The position numbers were made by a program, and so were the translations under genes. A stretch of 64,000 nt of DNA. Source: an uncultured Lachnospiraceae bacterium. GTDB taxonomy: Bacteria > Bacillota > Clostridia > Lachnospirales > Lachnospiraceae. This document shows positions 28,803-37,116 of this stretch, in pieces; positions within the stretch are counted from its first letter, which is position 1; every line of letters begins with the position of its first letter. The DNA lies in the NCBI GenBank assembly GCA_947567595.1, contig CANOMQ010000011.1:1-64000 (forward strand). Direction: 5' to 3'. Under the pieces are notes generated by a model. It worked only from the letters and a program-made list of their open reading frames with translations. It was not told the DNA's origin and ran no database searches.

Positions 28803-30164
28803 ATGGTAGTGCAATGGAAAAACAGGCAGATGAGAAAAGCAAAGCATTCAACGACACGGCTCATTGCGTTCGGCTTTGCGCTGATTATTGTGATTGGCAC
28901 GCTGCTGCTGTCCCTGCCGTTTGCCACGAGGAGCGGGGAGACAAATCTTTTGACGTCGCTGTTTACGGCGACCTCGGCGACGTGTGTGACGGGCTTGGTC
29001 GCGGCGGACACGTATCAGAACTGGACGTTGTTTGGGCAGCTTGTCATTCTTTGCCTGATTCAGGTCGGCGGGCTTGGGTTTATGACAATCGGCGTGTATA
29101 TTTCGGTGCTGCTAAAGCGCCGGATTGGCTTGCAGGAGCGGGCGACGCTGCATGAGAGCGTGAATACGCTTGAGATTGCGGGAGTTGTCCGGCTGGTAAA
29201 GAAAATCGTACAGGGTACTTTTTTAATAGAAGGAACAGGTGCGCTGCTGCTTGCGACGCGCTTTATCCCGCGCTTTGGCGTGGCGAATGGTATTTATTTT
29301 TCCATTTTTCATGCGGTTTCGGCGTTTTGCAATGGTGGGTTTGATTTGATGGGGATTGAGGAGGAATACTCGTCGCTGGTGTCCTTTGAGGGGGATATTC
29401 TTGTGAATGTGGTGGTGTGTCTGCTGATTTTAGTCGGCGGTATCGGCTTTATTGTGTGGGACGATGTATTGAAGCACAAGTGGCATTTTAAGCGGTATCT
29501 GCTGCATTCCAAAATCGTGCTTGCGTCAACGCTCGGGCTTACGGTGGTGGGGACGCTGCTGTTTCTTGTTTTTGAGAACAATGCGACGTTTGCGGGCATG
29601 ACGCCATTAGAAAAATTTTTGGGCGCGCTGTTTTCGTCGGTTACGCCGCGTACGGCGGGATTTAATACGGTGGATACCGGTGCATTGTCCAATGCGGGAG
29701 TGCTTTTGACGATGGTGCTGATGTTTATCGGCGGCAGTCCGGGTTCCACGGCAGGCGGTGCAAAGACGACGACGATGGTCGTACTGGCGTTCTATGCAGT
29801 GGCAATGCTGCGCGGCAGGGAGGATATCAACCTGTTTGGCAGGCGGCTTACGGCGGACGTGGTGCGCAAGGCGAATGCGGTAGTTGTGATTAATACGACG
29901 CTTGCATTTGGTGCGGCGTGTGCGATTATGGCGATGCAGCCTGCAATTGCAATGTCAGATGTGGTGTTTGAGGTGCTTTCAGCAATCAACACGGTGGGCA
30001 TGACGACAGGGATTACGCGCGGGCTTGGCACTGTGTCAAAGCTGATTATTGCGTTATTGATGTATTGCGGGAGGCTTGGAAGCCTTTCATTTGCGCTTGT
30101 ATTTGCGAAAAAGCCTGCGACAAACCATGTGCGGGAGCCGCAGGAAAAGATTATCGTTGGATAA
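28803..30164 (+). CDS. Potassium uptake transporter, TrkH/KtrB family
   Basis: 453-residue membrane protein that forms the ion-conducting part of a Ktr/Trk system. Four selectivity-filter repeats are recognisable: TATSATCVTGLV near residue 70, NGGFDLMG near 177, VTPRTAGFN near 280 and INTVGMTTG near 397. The start at 28803 is chosen since AGAGGGAA lies upstream and the hydrophobic segments begin soon after; the frame is open 19 codons further upstream without a ribosome site. The gating partner follows 12 bases downstream. Confidence 0.92.
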   Translation: MVVQWKNRQMRKAKHSTTRLIAFGFALIIVIGTLLLSLPFATRSGETNLLTSLFTATSATCVTGLVAADTYQNWTLFGQLVILCLIQVGGLGFMTIGVYISVLLKRRIGLQERATLHESVNTLEIAGVVRLVKKIVQGTFLIEGTGALLLATRFIPRFGVANGIYFSIFHAVSAFCNGGFDLMGIEEEYSSLVSFEGDILVNVVVCLLILVGGIGFIVWDDVLKHKWHFKRYLLHSKIVLASTLGLTVVGTLLFLVFENNATFAGMTPLEKFLGALFSSVTPRTAGFNTVDTGALSNAGVLLTMVLMFIGGSPGSTAGGAKTTTMVVLAFYAVAMLRGREDINLFGRRLTADVVRKANAVVVINTTLAFGAACAIMAMQPAIAMSDVVFEVLSAINTVGMTTGITRGLGTVSKLIIALLMYCGRLGSLSFALVFAKKPATNHVREPQEKIIVG

Positions 30165-30176
30165 CGGAGGTTTTTT

Positions 30177-30851
30177 ATGAAATCAATATTAATTATCGGA
30201 ATGGGGCGTTTTGGCCATCATTTGGCACAGGATTTTTTGGATAACGGGCATGATGTGATGATTATGGACCAGTTTGAGGAGAAGGTGGAGGATATGGTGC
30301 CTGTCGCCACCAGCACGAAAATCGGGGACTGCACGAAGGAGGAGGTTTTGCGCAGTGTCGGCGTTACCAATTTCGACGTGGTGTTTGTTTGTATCGGTAC
30401 GAATTTTCAGAGCAGCCTGGAGATTACGAGCCTTGCGAAGGAGCTTGGCGCAAAGCGCGTCATTTCCAAGGCGACAAGGGACGTGCAGGCAAAATTCCTT
30501 CTTCGAAATGGCGCGGACGAGGTGATTTATCCCGATAAGGACATTGCGCAGAAGTGGGCGGAGCGATACAGTCTGGACAATATTTTTGACTATATCGACC
30601 TACCCGGTCATTACGGGATTTACGAGATGTCGCCGCTCAAGGAGTGGGTGGGGAAGAGTATCCGCGAGTCCAATATCGCCGCAAGGTACAAGATTTCCAT
30701 ACTTGCAATCAAGAAAAAGCACGCGGCGGAGATTAGCCTTATGCCGATGGCGGATTATGTGATTAAGGAGAAAGACCATCTGATGATAATGGCGGCGAAT
30801 GAGGTTGCGGAGGAGCTGATTAAGGAGAATAGAAACCATTTCGTAAAGTAA
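30177..30851 (+). CDS. Potassium uptake regulatory subunit, TrkA/KtrA family (RCK)
   Basis: 224 residues: RCK-N domain with the nucleotide-binding glycine motif IIGMGRFGHHLA and the acidic strand end MIMD, then an RCK-C domain from about 135. It forms the cytoplasmic ring that gates the TrkH/KtrB channel in response to nucleotides (ATP/ADP or NAD(H)). GGAGG precedes the ATG, and the gene directly follows its membrane partner, so the two form an operon; the RNA methylase behind is 18 bases away and may be co-transcribed. Confidence 0.93.
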   Translation: MKSILIIGMGRFGHHLAQDFLDNGHDVMIMDQFEEKVEDMVPVATSTKIGDCTKEEVLRSVGVTNFDVVFVCIGTNFQSSLEITSLAKELGAKRVISKATRDVQAKFLLRNGADEVIYPDKDIAQKWAERYSLDNIFDYIDLPGHYGIYEMSPLKEWVGKSIRESNIAARYKISILAIKKKHAAEISLMPMADYVIKEKDHLMIMAANEVAEELIKENRNHFVK

Positions 30852-30869
30852 TGTAAGGAGTGTGCGGTA

Positions 30870-31649
30870 ATGATTACGAGTACGGGAAATACAAAGGTGC
30901 GGCGGCTTGTCAGCCTTGAGCGGAAGGCAAAGCTGCGTTACAGTGAGGGCGTTTTTATTGTGGAAGGGCTGAAAATGTTTTTGGAAGCGCCTAAGGAGCT
31001 GATTGAGGAGGTTTATGTTTCGGAAGGTTTTTTGGCGAAAAATCCGCCGGAGTTATTAAATAACACGAGTTATGAAATTGTGTCGGACGCGGTGTTCCAA
31101 AAGGTTTCGGACACGCAGACACCGCAGGGGATTTTGTGCGTGATGAAAATGCCGAAGTATTCGTTAAAGGCTTTGCTGGAAAAAAGGCGTCAATTATTTT
31201 TATTGCTTGAGGACTTGCAGGACCCGGGAAATTTGGGAACGATTTTTCGGGCAGGTGAGGGCGCGGGTGTTGATGGTGTGATTATGACTAAGAATACGGT
31301 TGACATTTTTAATCCGAAGGTTATTCGTTCGACAATGGGTTCTATTTACCGGGTGCCGTTTGTGATAACGGATGATATTTTAAAGGCGATTGCGGATTTG
31401 CAGGCAGGCGGCGTGACGGTGTATGCGGCGCATTTGAAGGAGAGTGCGGATTATGATTTGCAGGATTATACGAAGTCGACGGCATTTCTGATTGGAAATG
31501 AAGCGGGCGGGTTAAAGGCGGCGACGGCGGATAAGGCGGACTGCTATATTAAAATCCCGATGAAGGGACAGGTGGAGTCGCTGAATGCGGCGGTGGCGTC
31601 TTCTGTTTTGCTGTATGAGGCGGCTAGGCAGAACAAAAAGAATTGCTAA
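30870..31649 (+). CDS. SpoU/TrmH-family RNA 2'-O-methyltransferase
   Basis: 259 residues. The N-terminal substrate-binding domain begins TSTGNTKVRRLVSLERKAKLR, and the SPOUT domain shows the knotted-fold motifs DPGNLGTIFR (motif 1), LIGNEAGGL (motif 2) and IPMKGQVESLNAAVASSVLLYE (motif 3, in which the motif segment is under 20 residues when trimmed to IPMKGQVESLNAAVA). This layout fits the YsgA/RlmB-like rRNA methylases; the precise rRNA or tRNA target is not determinable here. Confidence 0.9.
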   Translation: MITSTGNTKVRRLVSLERKAKLRYSEGVFIVEGLKMFLEAPKELIEEVYVSEGFLAKNPPELLNNTSYEIVSDAVFQKVSDTQTPQGILCVMKMPKYSLKALLEKRRQLFLLLEDLQDPGNLGTIFRAGEGAGVDGVIMTKNTVDIFNPKVIRSTMGSIYRVPFVITDDILKAIADLQAGGVTVYAAHLKESADYDLQDYTKSTAFLIGNEAGGLKAATADKADCYIKIPMKGQVESLNAAVASSVLLYEAARQNKKNC

Positions 31650-31654
31650 GGAGG

Positions 31655-31785
31655 GGGCACTCACGTACTTTTATAAAAGGCGCAAGCTGGCTGCAGCGAG
31701 CCAAGACCAAGGGTGTCCATCGCGAGGTGGAAGGCTGAAATCCGTTGTTGTGAAATGGTAGACGAAATTAGAAAGAGAAGTTGAG
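31655..31785 (+). ncRNA. Candidate structured RNA of uncertain family
   Basis: This 130-base gap is more structured than its surroundings. It contains a stem UCCAUC-GCGA-GGUGGA with a GNRA tetraloop (31716-31732 region), a GGCU/AGCC hairpin just before it, and a purine-rich CAAGACCAAGGG stretch between. It does not read as protein in any frame. The arrangement reminds me of HEARO (omega-RNA) remnants linked to IscB elements, but no IscB gene is adjacent and the match is from memory only. Alternatives: another cis-regulatory RNA or a decayed intron-like element. Confidence 0.35.
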
Positions 31786-33126
31786 ATGGGACAGAACGAG
31801 TTTTTGAAAATCATTAAGACATACCGCCGAAAACTGAATATGGCTGTTTTTTTGAAAATACTGCTGTTTGCGCTGTGTGTCGGTGCGGGGGCTGGGATTT
31901 TGTTTCAGATGTTGGCGTTGTTTGTGCCGTTATATTATGTAAATTTATATACACTCATGGCGCTGCTGCTTGCGGTGCTTGCCGCACTTGTGGGGGCGTT
32001 TGTGAAACGGGTGGATATGGAGCGGGCGGCGCTTGCGATGGATCGGTTTGGGTTTGCGGAGCGGATTGTGACTGCGTATGAAAATCTGTCGCGCGAGGGC
32101 GGCATGTTTGCGCTGCAGCGCGAGGACGCAATGCGGGAGCTGCGCGCACATGAGGACAGGATACGCATTCCGCTTCTGCCTCCGGTAAAGAACATTCTGC
32201 TATTGTTTGCAATGCTCGCGCTTATGACGGGGCTCGCGTTTGTGCCGTCCGCGACGAAAGGGTGGGCGACGGAGTTACATCAAGTGAAGCAGGAGGCAAA
32301 GGAACAGACAAAAGAGCTTGAAGAGCTTGTGGATACACTTGAGGAGCTTGCGCAGAACGAGGCGCTTACGCCCGAGCAGCAGGCGCAGATTCAGGAAATG
32401 ATAGAGAGCCTTGAGTCGTCGCTGTCGGAGTACCAGCAGGCAGCTTCCTCGCAGCAGCTTGCGTCGGCGTCACAAAAGCTGGATTATAAATATCAGAATA
32501 TGGCGGAGCAGATGTCCGCGCTTGCGCAGAGCCTGCAAAGCGGCGCAACGGCATCGGTGGCGTCTGTGGAGGCAATGCAGGAGATGGCGCAGCAGCTACA
32601 GAAAATGAGCGGGCAGCAGATGGCGCAGGGGCAGAATGGTCAGAACAGTCAAGGTGGTAATGGACAAAACGGTCAAAACGGTAATGGTCAGAACGGTCAA
32701 AATGGTAACGGTCAGAACGGTCAAGGACAGAATGGTCAGAACGGACAAGGTCAGAATGGACAAGGGAATGGTCAGGGCAGCAATGGTGACGGACAGGGAA
32801 ATGGACAGAATGGTCAGGGCAGCAATGGCAGTGGGAACGGCGGGAATGGCAGAGGTACGGGCAGCAGTGACAATGCGCATGATTATGTCAGCGTTCCGAA
32901 TGCGATTGCGGACAGTGAAAATCTGACGGGAAATGCGCAAGGTCATGAAAATTCTGATTTTTTCCGTGCGCAGAACGGTCTGAGTTGGGAAGGCGAGCAC
33001 ATCTCCCACGAGGCGGTGATAGGCAGCTATGAGCAGAACGCCTATGAGGGCATTTCCGCAGGAAAATATCCGAGTGGTATGGAGGAGATTATTAAGGAGT
33101 ATTTTGCGAGCTTTAATAGTCGTTAG
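31786..33126 (+). CDS. Membrane protein with coiled coil and Asn-Gly-Gln repeat region
   Basis: 446 residues, family not recognised with certainty (DUF4175-like). Two hydrophobic pairs occur in the first 165 residues (about 20-75 and 124-143); then a Glu/Gln-rich coiled coil (about 165-280), and a low-complexity tract of QNGQNGNGQNGQ-type repeats (about 282-360), before a less biased C-terminal part. In related Clostridia I expect such a gene next to MoxR, DUF58 and VWA genes; here those lie further on at 37117, 41992 and 42875. A role in membrane-protein complex assembly is inferred only from this context. Confidence 0.6.
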   Translation: MGQNEFLKIIKTYRRKLNMAVFLKILLFALCVGAGAGILFQMLALFVPLYYVNLYTLMALLLAVLAALVGAFVKRVDMERAALAMDRFGFAERIVTAYENLSREGGMFALQREDAMRELRAHEDRIRIPLLPPVKNILLLFAMLALMTGLAFVPSATKGWATELHQVKQEAKEQTKELEELVDTLEELAQNEALTPEQQAQIQEMIESLESSLSEYQQAASSQQLASASQKLDYKYQNMAEQMSALAQSLQSGATASVASVEAMQEMAQQLQKMSGQQMAQGQNGQNSQGGNGQNGQNGNGQNGQNGNGQNGQGQNGQNGQGQNGQGNGQGSNGDGQGNGQNGQGSNGSGNGGNGRGTGSSDNAHDYVSVPNAIADSENLTGNAQGHENSDFFRAQNGLSWEGEHISHEAVIGSYEQNAYEGISAGKYPSGMEEIIKEYFASFNSR

Positions 33127-33153
33127 CGGGGAGGAGAGAGCAATAAGCGGTAA

Positions 33154-33369
33154 GCGTTATCAAATAACATATCCATTTGGAATGAGTGCGACGGTCATAC
33201 GGTTGTTGACTGCACGATTGATATTTATATTGGCTCAAAAATGATGTCCGTATCCGGGATTATTTTTGGAGGACTGGCATTGCTGATGTTTCGTTCTGCC
33301 CTTGCCTTGCAACCGCACCAAAGTGAGCATGAGGTGTTGGTGAAGTTCATGGAGGAACTGCAAAACTGA
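33154..33369 (+). pseudogene. Possible gene remnant without a start codon
   Basis: An open frame of about 71 codons with no convincing start runs through a hydrophobic segment (MMSVSGIIFGGLALLMF, from 33241) and ends in HEVLVKFMEELQN. The 33127-33391 gap holds nothing else recognised. It could instead be a short gene started at 33241 (42 residues), but no ribosome site is apparent. Confidence 0.25.
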
Positions 33370-33391
33370 GAAACGATAAGGGGGCGTATAT

Positions 33392-34210
33392 ATGGTGTAC
33401 ATAGCGGTCTTTTACATCATCGCCTTAGGGCTGGCTGCGCTTGGAGGGGCATTTTGGATTGACAGGAATTGGTACAAACGGTATATGAAGCAGGAAAACG
33501 GCAGGGTACAACTGGCGCAAATCCGGCGATGGGAAGCCATTCATTTGCAACGCCCTACGGTTTATGAGCTGTGGATTGAAGTTGAGGAAAACGGGGAGAA
33601 ACGGGAACGGCTGATACGGTCAAGCAGTTCGTTTCTGAAACGGTATAAAAGGGAAACACATATACGGATTGTTACTGTTCCGGGGACGGATTTTATATTT
33701 GCCGAAGAAGAGGACTGGCGGGAGCAGAATGTGTCGGCGTGTATGCTGATAGCGGTTGCTTTTGGTTTTGAATTGCTGATAATTGCAACGGCGGAGACAG
33801 TTCCATTCAAAACGGTAGGTTATGGTTTTGTTGTTTTGTATTTTGGGGTATTACTTTTTGCCTTGTGGTACAGAAGCAGACCACGGGTACATTGTGGGCA
33901 TAGAACGAGAATGAAATATCTTGTGAAGCTGTCGTGCAGTGCAGTCATTGAGACGCTTGAGCAGGAAACGGACGGCGCGTTTCGGCTGGAAAAGGAAGAG
34001 GCAGACACCAAGGACAAAGGGTATCTGTTTTTCATGCAAGGCAGGACTTGTGGAAAAGCCCGGTATCGTGCATTTATAACGCCGACACAGGAAGGGAGCG
34101 CTGTGTGGTTATATTTGCTGGAATGCGGTAATCCGTATGCATTGAATCACTACGCAAGGAAGCTGGAGCGGTTTTTGCAAACAGAGCTTGGAGCGGTCAG
34201 GGTGGAGTGA
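33392..34210 (+). CDS. Hypothetical membrane protein
   Basis: 272 residues with three predicted membrane segments: an N-terminal one (about 3-22) and a pair at about 117-160 (LIAVAFGFELLIIAT, YGFVVLYFGVLLFALWY). Between and after them lie cytoplasmic-type charged domains without recognised motifs. AAGGGGG precedes the ATG. It overlaps the end of the convergent NADAR-like gene by 14 bases. It sits in the block that separates the repeat protein from MoxR. Confidence 0.6.
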   Translation: MVYIAVFYIIALGLAALGGAFWIDRNWYKRYMKQENGRVQLAQIRRWEAIHLQRPTVYELWIEVEENGEKRERLIRSSSSFLKRYKRETHIRIVTVPGTDFIFAEEEDWREQNVSACMLIAVAFGFELLIIATAETVPFKTVGYGFVVLYFGVLLFALWYRSRPRVHCGHRTRMKYLVKLSCSAVIETLEQETDGAFRLEKEEADTKDKGYLFFMQGRTCGKARYRAFITPTQEGSAVWLYLLECGNPYALNHYARKLERFLQTELGAVRVE

Positions 34211-34847
34211 TTTCAGGAACGTGCTCTTTGTGGTATTGGATAAAAGCTTCCTTTGAAAATTCCGGAAGATGTCCATATTCCGCTAAAAGCAGTTTTATCA
34301 ATGCGGCGGTTCTTGCTTGGGTGTTAATGCTTTTTGCGGGATTAAATTCGATATCCGTAAAATAATTGTAGCTTGTAATCGCATGGATTTGCGCTTCCGT
34401 GAGGGATTGCTTTACGGCGGCGATGTAAATGTAATCGTAAAATGCCGTTATAGGAGTCAGAGGGAATGCCTCGTCTTGGTAATAAAATGCGGTCAGATTA
34501 CCGGAATTATGTAATCGTTCGTCGCGTTTTGCTTCTTTCGGCGGCACTTCAAGTAAGTCAGGATAGGGACCGCCGTTTTCGAAAACTTTGGCACTTTGGA
34601 AGATGTTTTCGAGCGGATAATTGTTTAACCTGAGATGAAATGCACTTAGGCTTACGCCAAGCGGTTCGGTGCTTTTGGTGCTGATTTCGAGCGGTTTTGC
34701 ATGGGTGTCTGTTTTCAGAATTGCCGTGTGCAGACTTTCTATGGACTTTTGCTTTTGTGATACTGCAAAGCCGGGAAACCAGTCAAATGTGTATTGTCTG
34801 CTGATAATTTTTTCATTATGGATAAAAAATACGGGACGTTCTGCCAT
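34197..34847 (-). CDS. NADAR-like protein (DarT-associated NADAR antitoxin family candidate)
   Basis: 216 residues. The segments QKQKSIESLHTA, YPLENIFQSAKVFENGGPY, DLLEVPPKEAKRDERL and YFTDIEFNPAKSINTQA match my memory of the NADAR-domain antitoxins that reverse DNA ADP-ribosylation by DarT1-type toxins. No DarT gene is next to it; the neighbour upstream on the same strand is a 94-residue acidic protein. So it is an orphan: a stand-alone ADP-ribosyl hydrolase, a leftover from a lost pair, or an anti-toxin defence gene. Family assignment is moderate. Confidence 0.5.
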   Translation of the reverse strand: MAERPVFFIHNEKIISRQYTFDWFPGFAVSQKQKSIESLHTAILKTDTHAKPLEISTKSTEPLGVSLSAFHLRLNNYPLENIFQSAKVFENGGPYPDLLEVPPKEAKRDERLHNSGNLTAFYYQDEAFPLTPITAFYDYIYIAAVKQSLTEAQIHAITSYNYFTDIEFNPAKSINTQARTAALIKLLLAEYGHLPEFSKEAFIQYHKEHVPEITPP

Positions 34848-34882
34848 TGTAAACCTCCATTCCTGATGTGCTTATGAGTTTC

Positions 34883-35167
34883 TTAGGTTTCTAATTCGGA
34901 GATTATCTCTTGGATTTCAAGTGCGGCGTCCTCTATGCGCAGTGCGGTTTCTTCATTTAAAAATCTGTTTCCGCCCGCCAGCTCATCAATCAGGTTAAAA
35001 AGAGCTACTGTGTCAGCGACAGGGATAGAGCCGTTTGCTTTCCATTCAGATAAATGTTTGTTTAGGTAGTCTGTAATATCTGTAAAAATTTGCTCGTTGA
35101 ATGTGCTGTTGCAGCGTAATTCTACTAATAATCCGTTTTCGCCTTGAACCATATCGGGGAATTTCAT
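34883..35167 (-). CDS. Hypothetical small acidic protein
   Basis: 94 residues, strongly acidic, predominantly helical, beginning MKFPDMVQGENGLLVELRC. No membrane segment or known motif. It lies 35 bases upstream of the NADAR-like gene on the same strand and is probably co-transcribed. I do not recognise the family; size and place would suit an immunity or partner protein, but nothing in the sequence proves it. Confidence 0.5.
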   Translation of the reverse strand: MKFPDMVQGENGLLVELRCNSTFNEQIFTDITDYLNKHLSEWKANGSIPVADTVALFNLIDELAGGNRFLNEETALRIEDAALEIQEIISELET

Positions 35168-35356
35168 TTTGCTACCTCTGTTTGTGGGTTTTGTTTTATT
35201 ATAAGATAGTTGGAGGGGATTTACAATAGAGGTTTGAAATGTTGCATTTTTATTCTGTATTTAATTTGTTTTAGGTGCAAGGTATGTAAATCTTGTGGTT
35301 GTCTAATAGGTAAAATGTGATATACTGTTATTTAGAAACAGCTTGCTCTAAATGTA

Positions 35357-35761
35357 ATGACAAGATTTTTCATAAGTAACAAGGTGAAAATAAGGGAAGG
35401 AGGAAAAGCTGTTGATAATGGTTTTGAAGAAGTTTATGTGAACACAGTTATTAGAGATAATTCGGAAGTTTCTGAGCTGATGGAAGTATTTGTAAATGAT
35501 AATGTTTATAATAGCAAATTCCCAAAAACATCCGATGGCAAGCGTCGGTATAAAGAAACAGAAGGGGGCTTGAATGCGATGTGTGAAATTATGGAGCGGA
35601 TTACCGCGGACGAAAGAAACAGAATTAACAGTTTAAATATTATTCTGTTGAGGGATAAACGATATGATGATTTAGAACGTGCTGCAGAGGATTATGAGTT
35701 TCAGGAGAAACTTATGAATGAATTACTTCCTAAAGAAACAGATGACGGATTTATAAGATAG
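35357..35761 (+). pseudogene. C-terminal fragment of a PD-(D/E)XK transposase-nuclease (Rpn-type)
   Basis: 134-codon frame in which residues 50-85 (NSKFPKTSDGKRRYKETEGG then MCEIMERI) match the conserved C-terminal tail of the Rpn / PDDEXK nuclease-family transposases; the catalytic N-terminal domain, about 200 residues, is missing. The first 45 residues are unlike that family. So it is a remnant fused to unrelated DNA rather than a functional nuclease. Confidence 0.55.
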
Positions 35762-35805
35762 ATAAGGTAAATGCAGCTATAATATGTGTTTACTGTTACA
35801 GTTAG

Positions 35806-35847
35806 GAACTCCATTGTCAAGAGGGTATTGCCGCTGCAATGGAGTTC
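35806..35847 (+). terminator. Hairpin, possible terminator
   Basis: 11-bp perfect stem GAACTCCATTG (35806-35816) with CAATGGAGTTC (35837-35847), 20-base loop, followed by TTTC. It separates the Rpn fragment from the next gene. Confidence 0.5.
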
Positions 35848-35935
35848 TTTCACAATGGAAAAGGCGCTTAATTGTGGTTTATAGAGGACTTTGGATACCA
35901 AGCAGATAAGCAGTTATGGCATAGGAGCATATAAC

Positions 35936-36538
35936 TTGAAAAACTTTCAAAGGAACAGGTTTTTTCGAAAAAATAAAAAGGGAATTGTATTTACATTATT
36001 GTGCGTATTGTTATCTTTAGCGGGCATTGTTTGCTATTGTTACCAGAACGCCGAACAAATCCAAAACAAAATAGAGAAGAAAGTATGTTCACTTGTTTTG
36101 GAACATGAGGAGGAGTTATCCGAAACGATAGAGGAATGCAGGGCAAATGAGATAAAGTACATATCGTTTCGCGACGCGCGGGAGGATGATGACGATGACA
36201 ATTCCTATTATAAGGATTTAAACAGCAAAACGGTCAATAAAATGTTTCGCACGTTTCGCTTGCTAGGCATTCATCAGTGGGAAAGTGATAATGGCAACAT
36301 TGTCCATTTTTGGGTTCGCCAGCCAATCATTAGCGTTTTATGGGAGGATTACGGTTGTGGCTTTTACTATACCGAACAGGATAAAGCGTTTGATGTTTGG
36401 GATTCAAAAGAATGCGAAGAGGAAACGGAAGAGATTGTTTTAGGACTTGGAAAATACTGGTATCGGACGAAACAGATTGATACGCATTGGTGGTTTTATG
36501 AGAGCAAAATCGTGGAGCGGTATTGGGTGAAATGGTGA
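35936..36538 (+). CDS. Hypothetical single-pass membrane protein
   Basis: About 200 residues. A TTG start at 35936 is chosen because AGGAG (35923-35927) lies 8 bases upstream and it puts a basic N-terminus (KNFQRNRFFRKNKKG) directly before the membrane segment IVFTLLCVLLSLAGIVCYCY. The exposed region is acidic and tryptophan/tyrosine rich, with no recognised motif. An upstream TTG at 35891 is possible but lacks a ribosome site. The next gene starts 53 bases on. Confidence 0.5.
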   Translation: MKNFQRNRFFRKNKKGIVFTLLCVLLSLAGIVCYCYQNAEQIQNKIEKKVCSLVLEHEEELSETIEECRANEIKYISFRDAREDDDDDNSYYKDLNSKTVNKMFRTFRLLGIHQWESDNGNIVHFWVRQPIISVLWEDYGCGFYYTEQDKAFDVWDSKECEEETEEIVLGLGKYWYRTKQIDTHWWFYESKIVERYWVKW

Positions 36539-36591
36539 TGGTGGTTCGTGATACGGATGTGAAAAAATTAACAAGTAAAAGGAGAATAATA

Positions 36592-37065
36592 ATGACAGAG
36601 CAAGAGAAAAAAGAGGTATTAATAAAGCTAGGACTAAGTGAGGAACAGGCGGAGTGGTATCTGCAATACGATAACGCTGTTTGGGCGGTGGTTCCGACGT
36701 TTCGCTTACTGAAGCCACTGAATGACAGCTTGGAGTTTTACAAGGGCGGATACCGGAAATGGCTGGAAAAGCAACAGGCGGCGGGCACGCTGGAAAAGCG
36801 CGATTCGGAGGCGGCGCAAATGCTTGCGGCGGGCGTTCCGGCGGAGGTTATTGAACGGTATGCATATAATCTAGCGCTGGAGTGCTATGAGTCGTTGCTG
36901 TATCAGATGGACGATAAAGGTGGCGCGGAGGTTGACGATGTCTTTTCGGACGAGATTTTCGAAAAGTGCACATACGGGCAGCTTTGCGAGATGGGCACGG
37001 ATGGCGAGCCGACAGGGCGGTATTTGTTTGAAGTACATGGCAAGATACCGTTTTCCAATTTGTAA
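36592..37065 (+). CDS. Hypothetical protein
   Basis: 157 residues, soluble, acidic. Starts at 36592 behind AAAAGGAG; the frame extends upstream to 36523 but that region overlaps the preceding gene and lacks a ribosome site. The N-terminus (QEKKEVLIKLGLSEEQAEWYL) looks like a small helical, UBA-like bundle; the rest is unassigned. It lies 51 bases before moxR and is likely co-transcribed with it. Confidence 0.5.
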   Translation: MTEQEKKEVLIKLGLSEEQAEWYLQYDNAVWAVVPTFRLLKPLNDSLEFYKGGYRKWLEKQQAAGTLEKRDSEAAQMLAAGVPAEVIERYAYNLALECYESLLYQMDDKGGAEVDDVFSDEIFEKCTYGQLCEMGTDGEPTGRYLFEVHGKIPFSNL

Positions 37066-37116
37066 TGGTGATATTTTTGTGACATTCTGAAAGCTGAAAG
37101 GAGCGAGAGTTTAAAA

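Noticed and set aside
32640-32830. Short tandem repeats resembling a repeat array
   Set aside because: They encode in-frame QNGQNG-type protein repeats of variable unit length with no spacers; not a CRISPR array.
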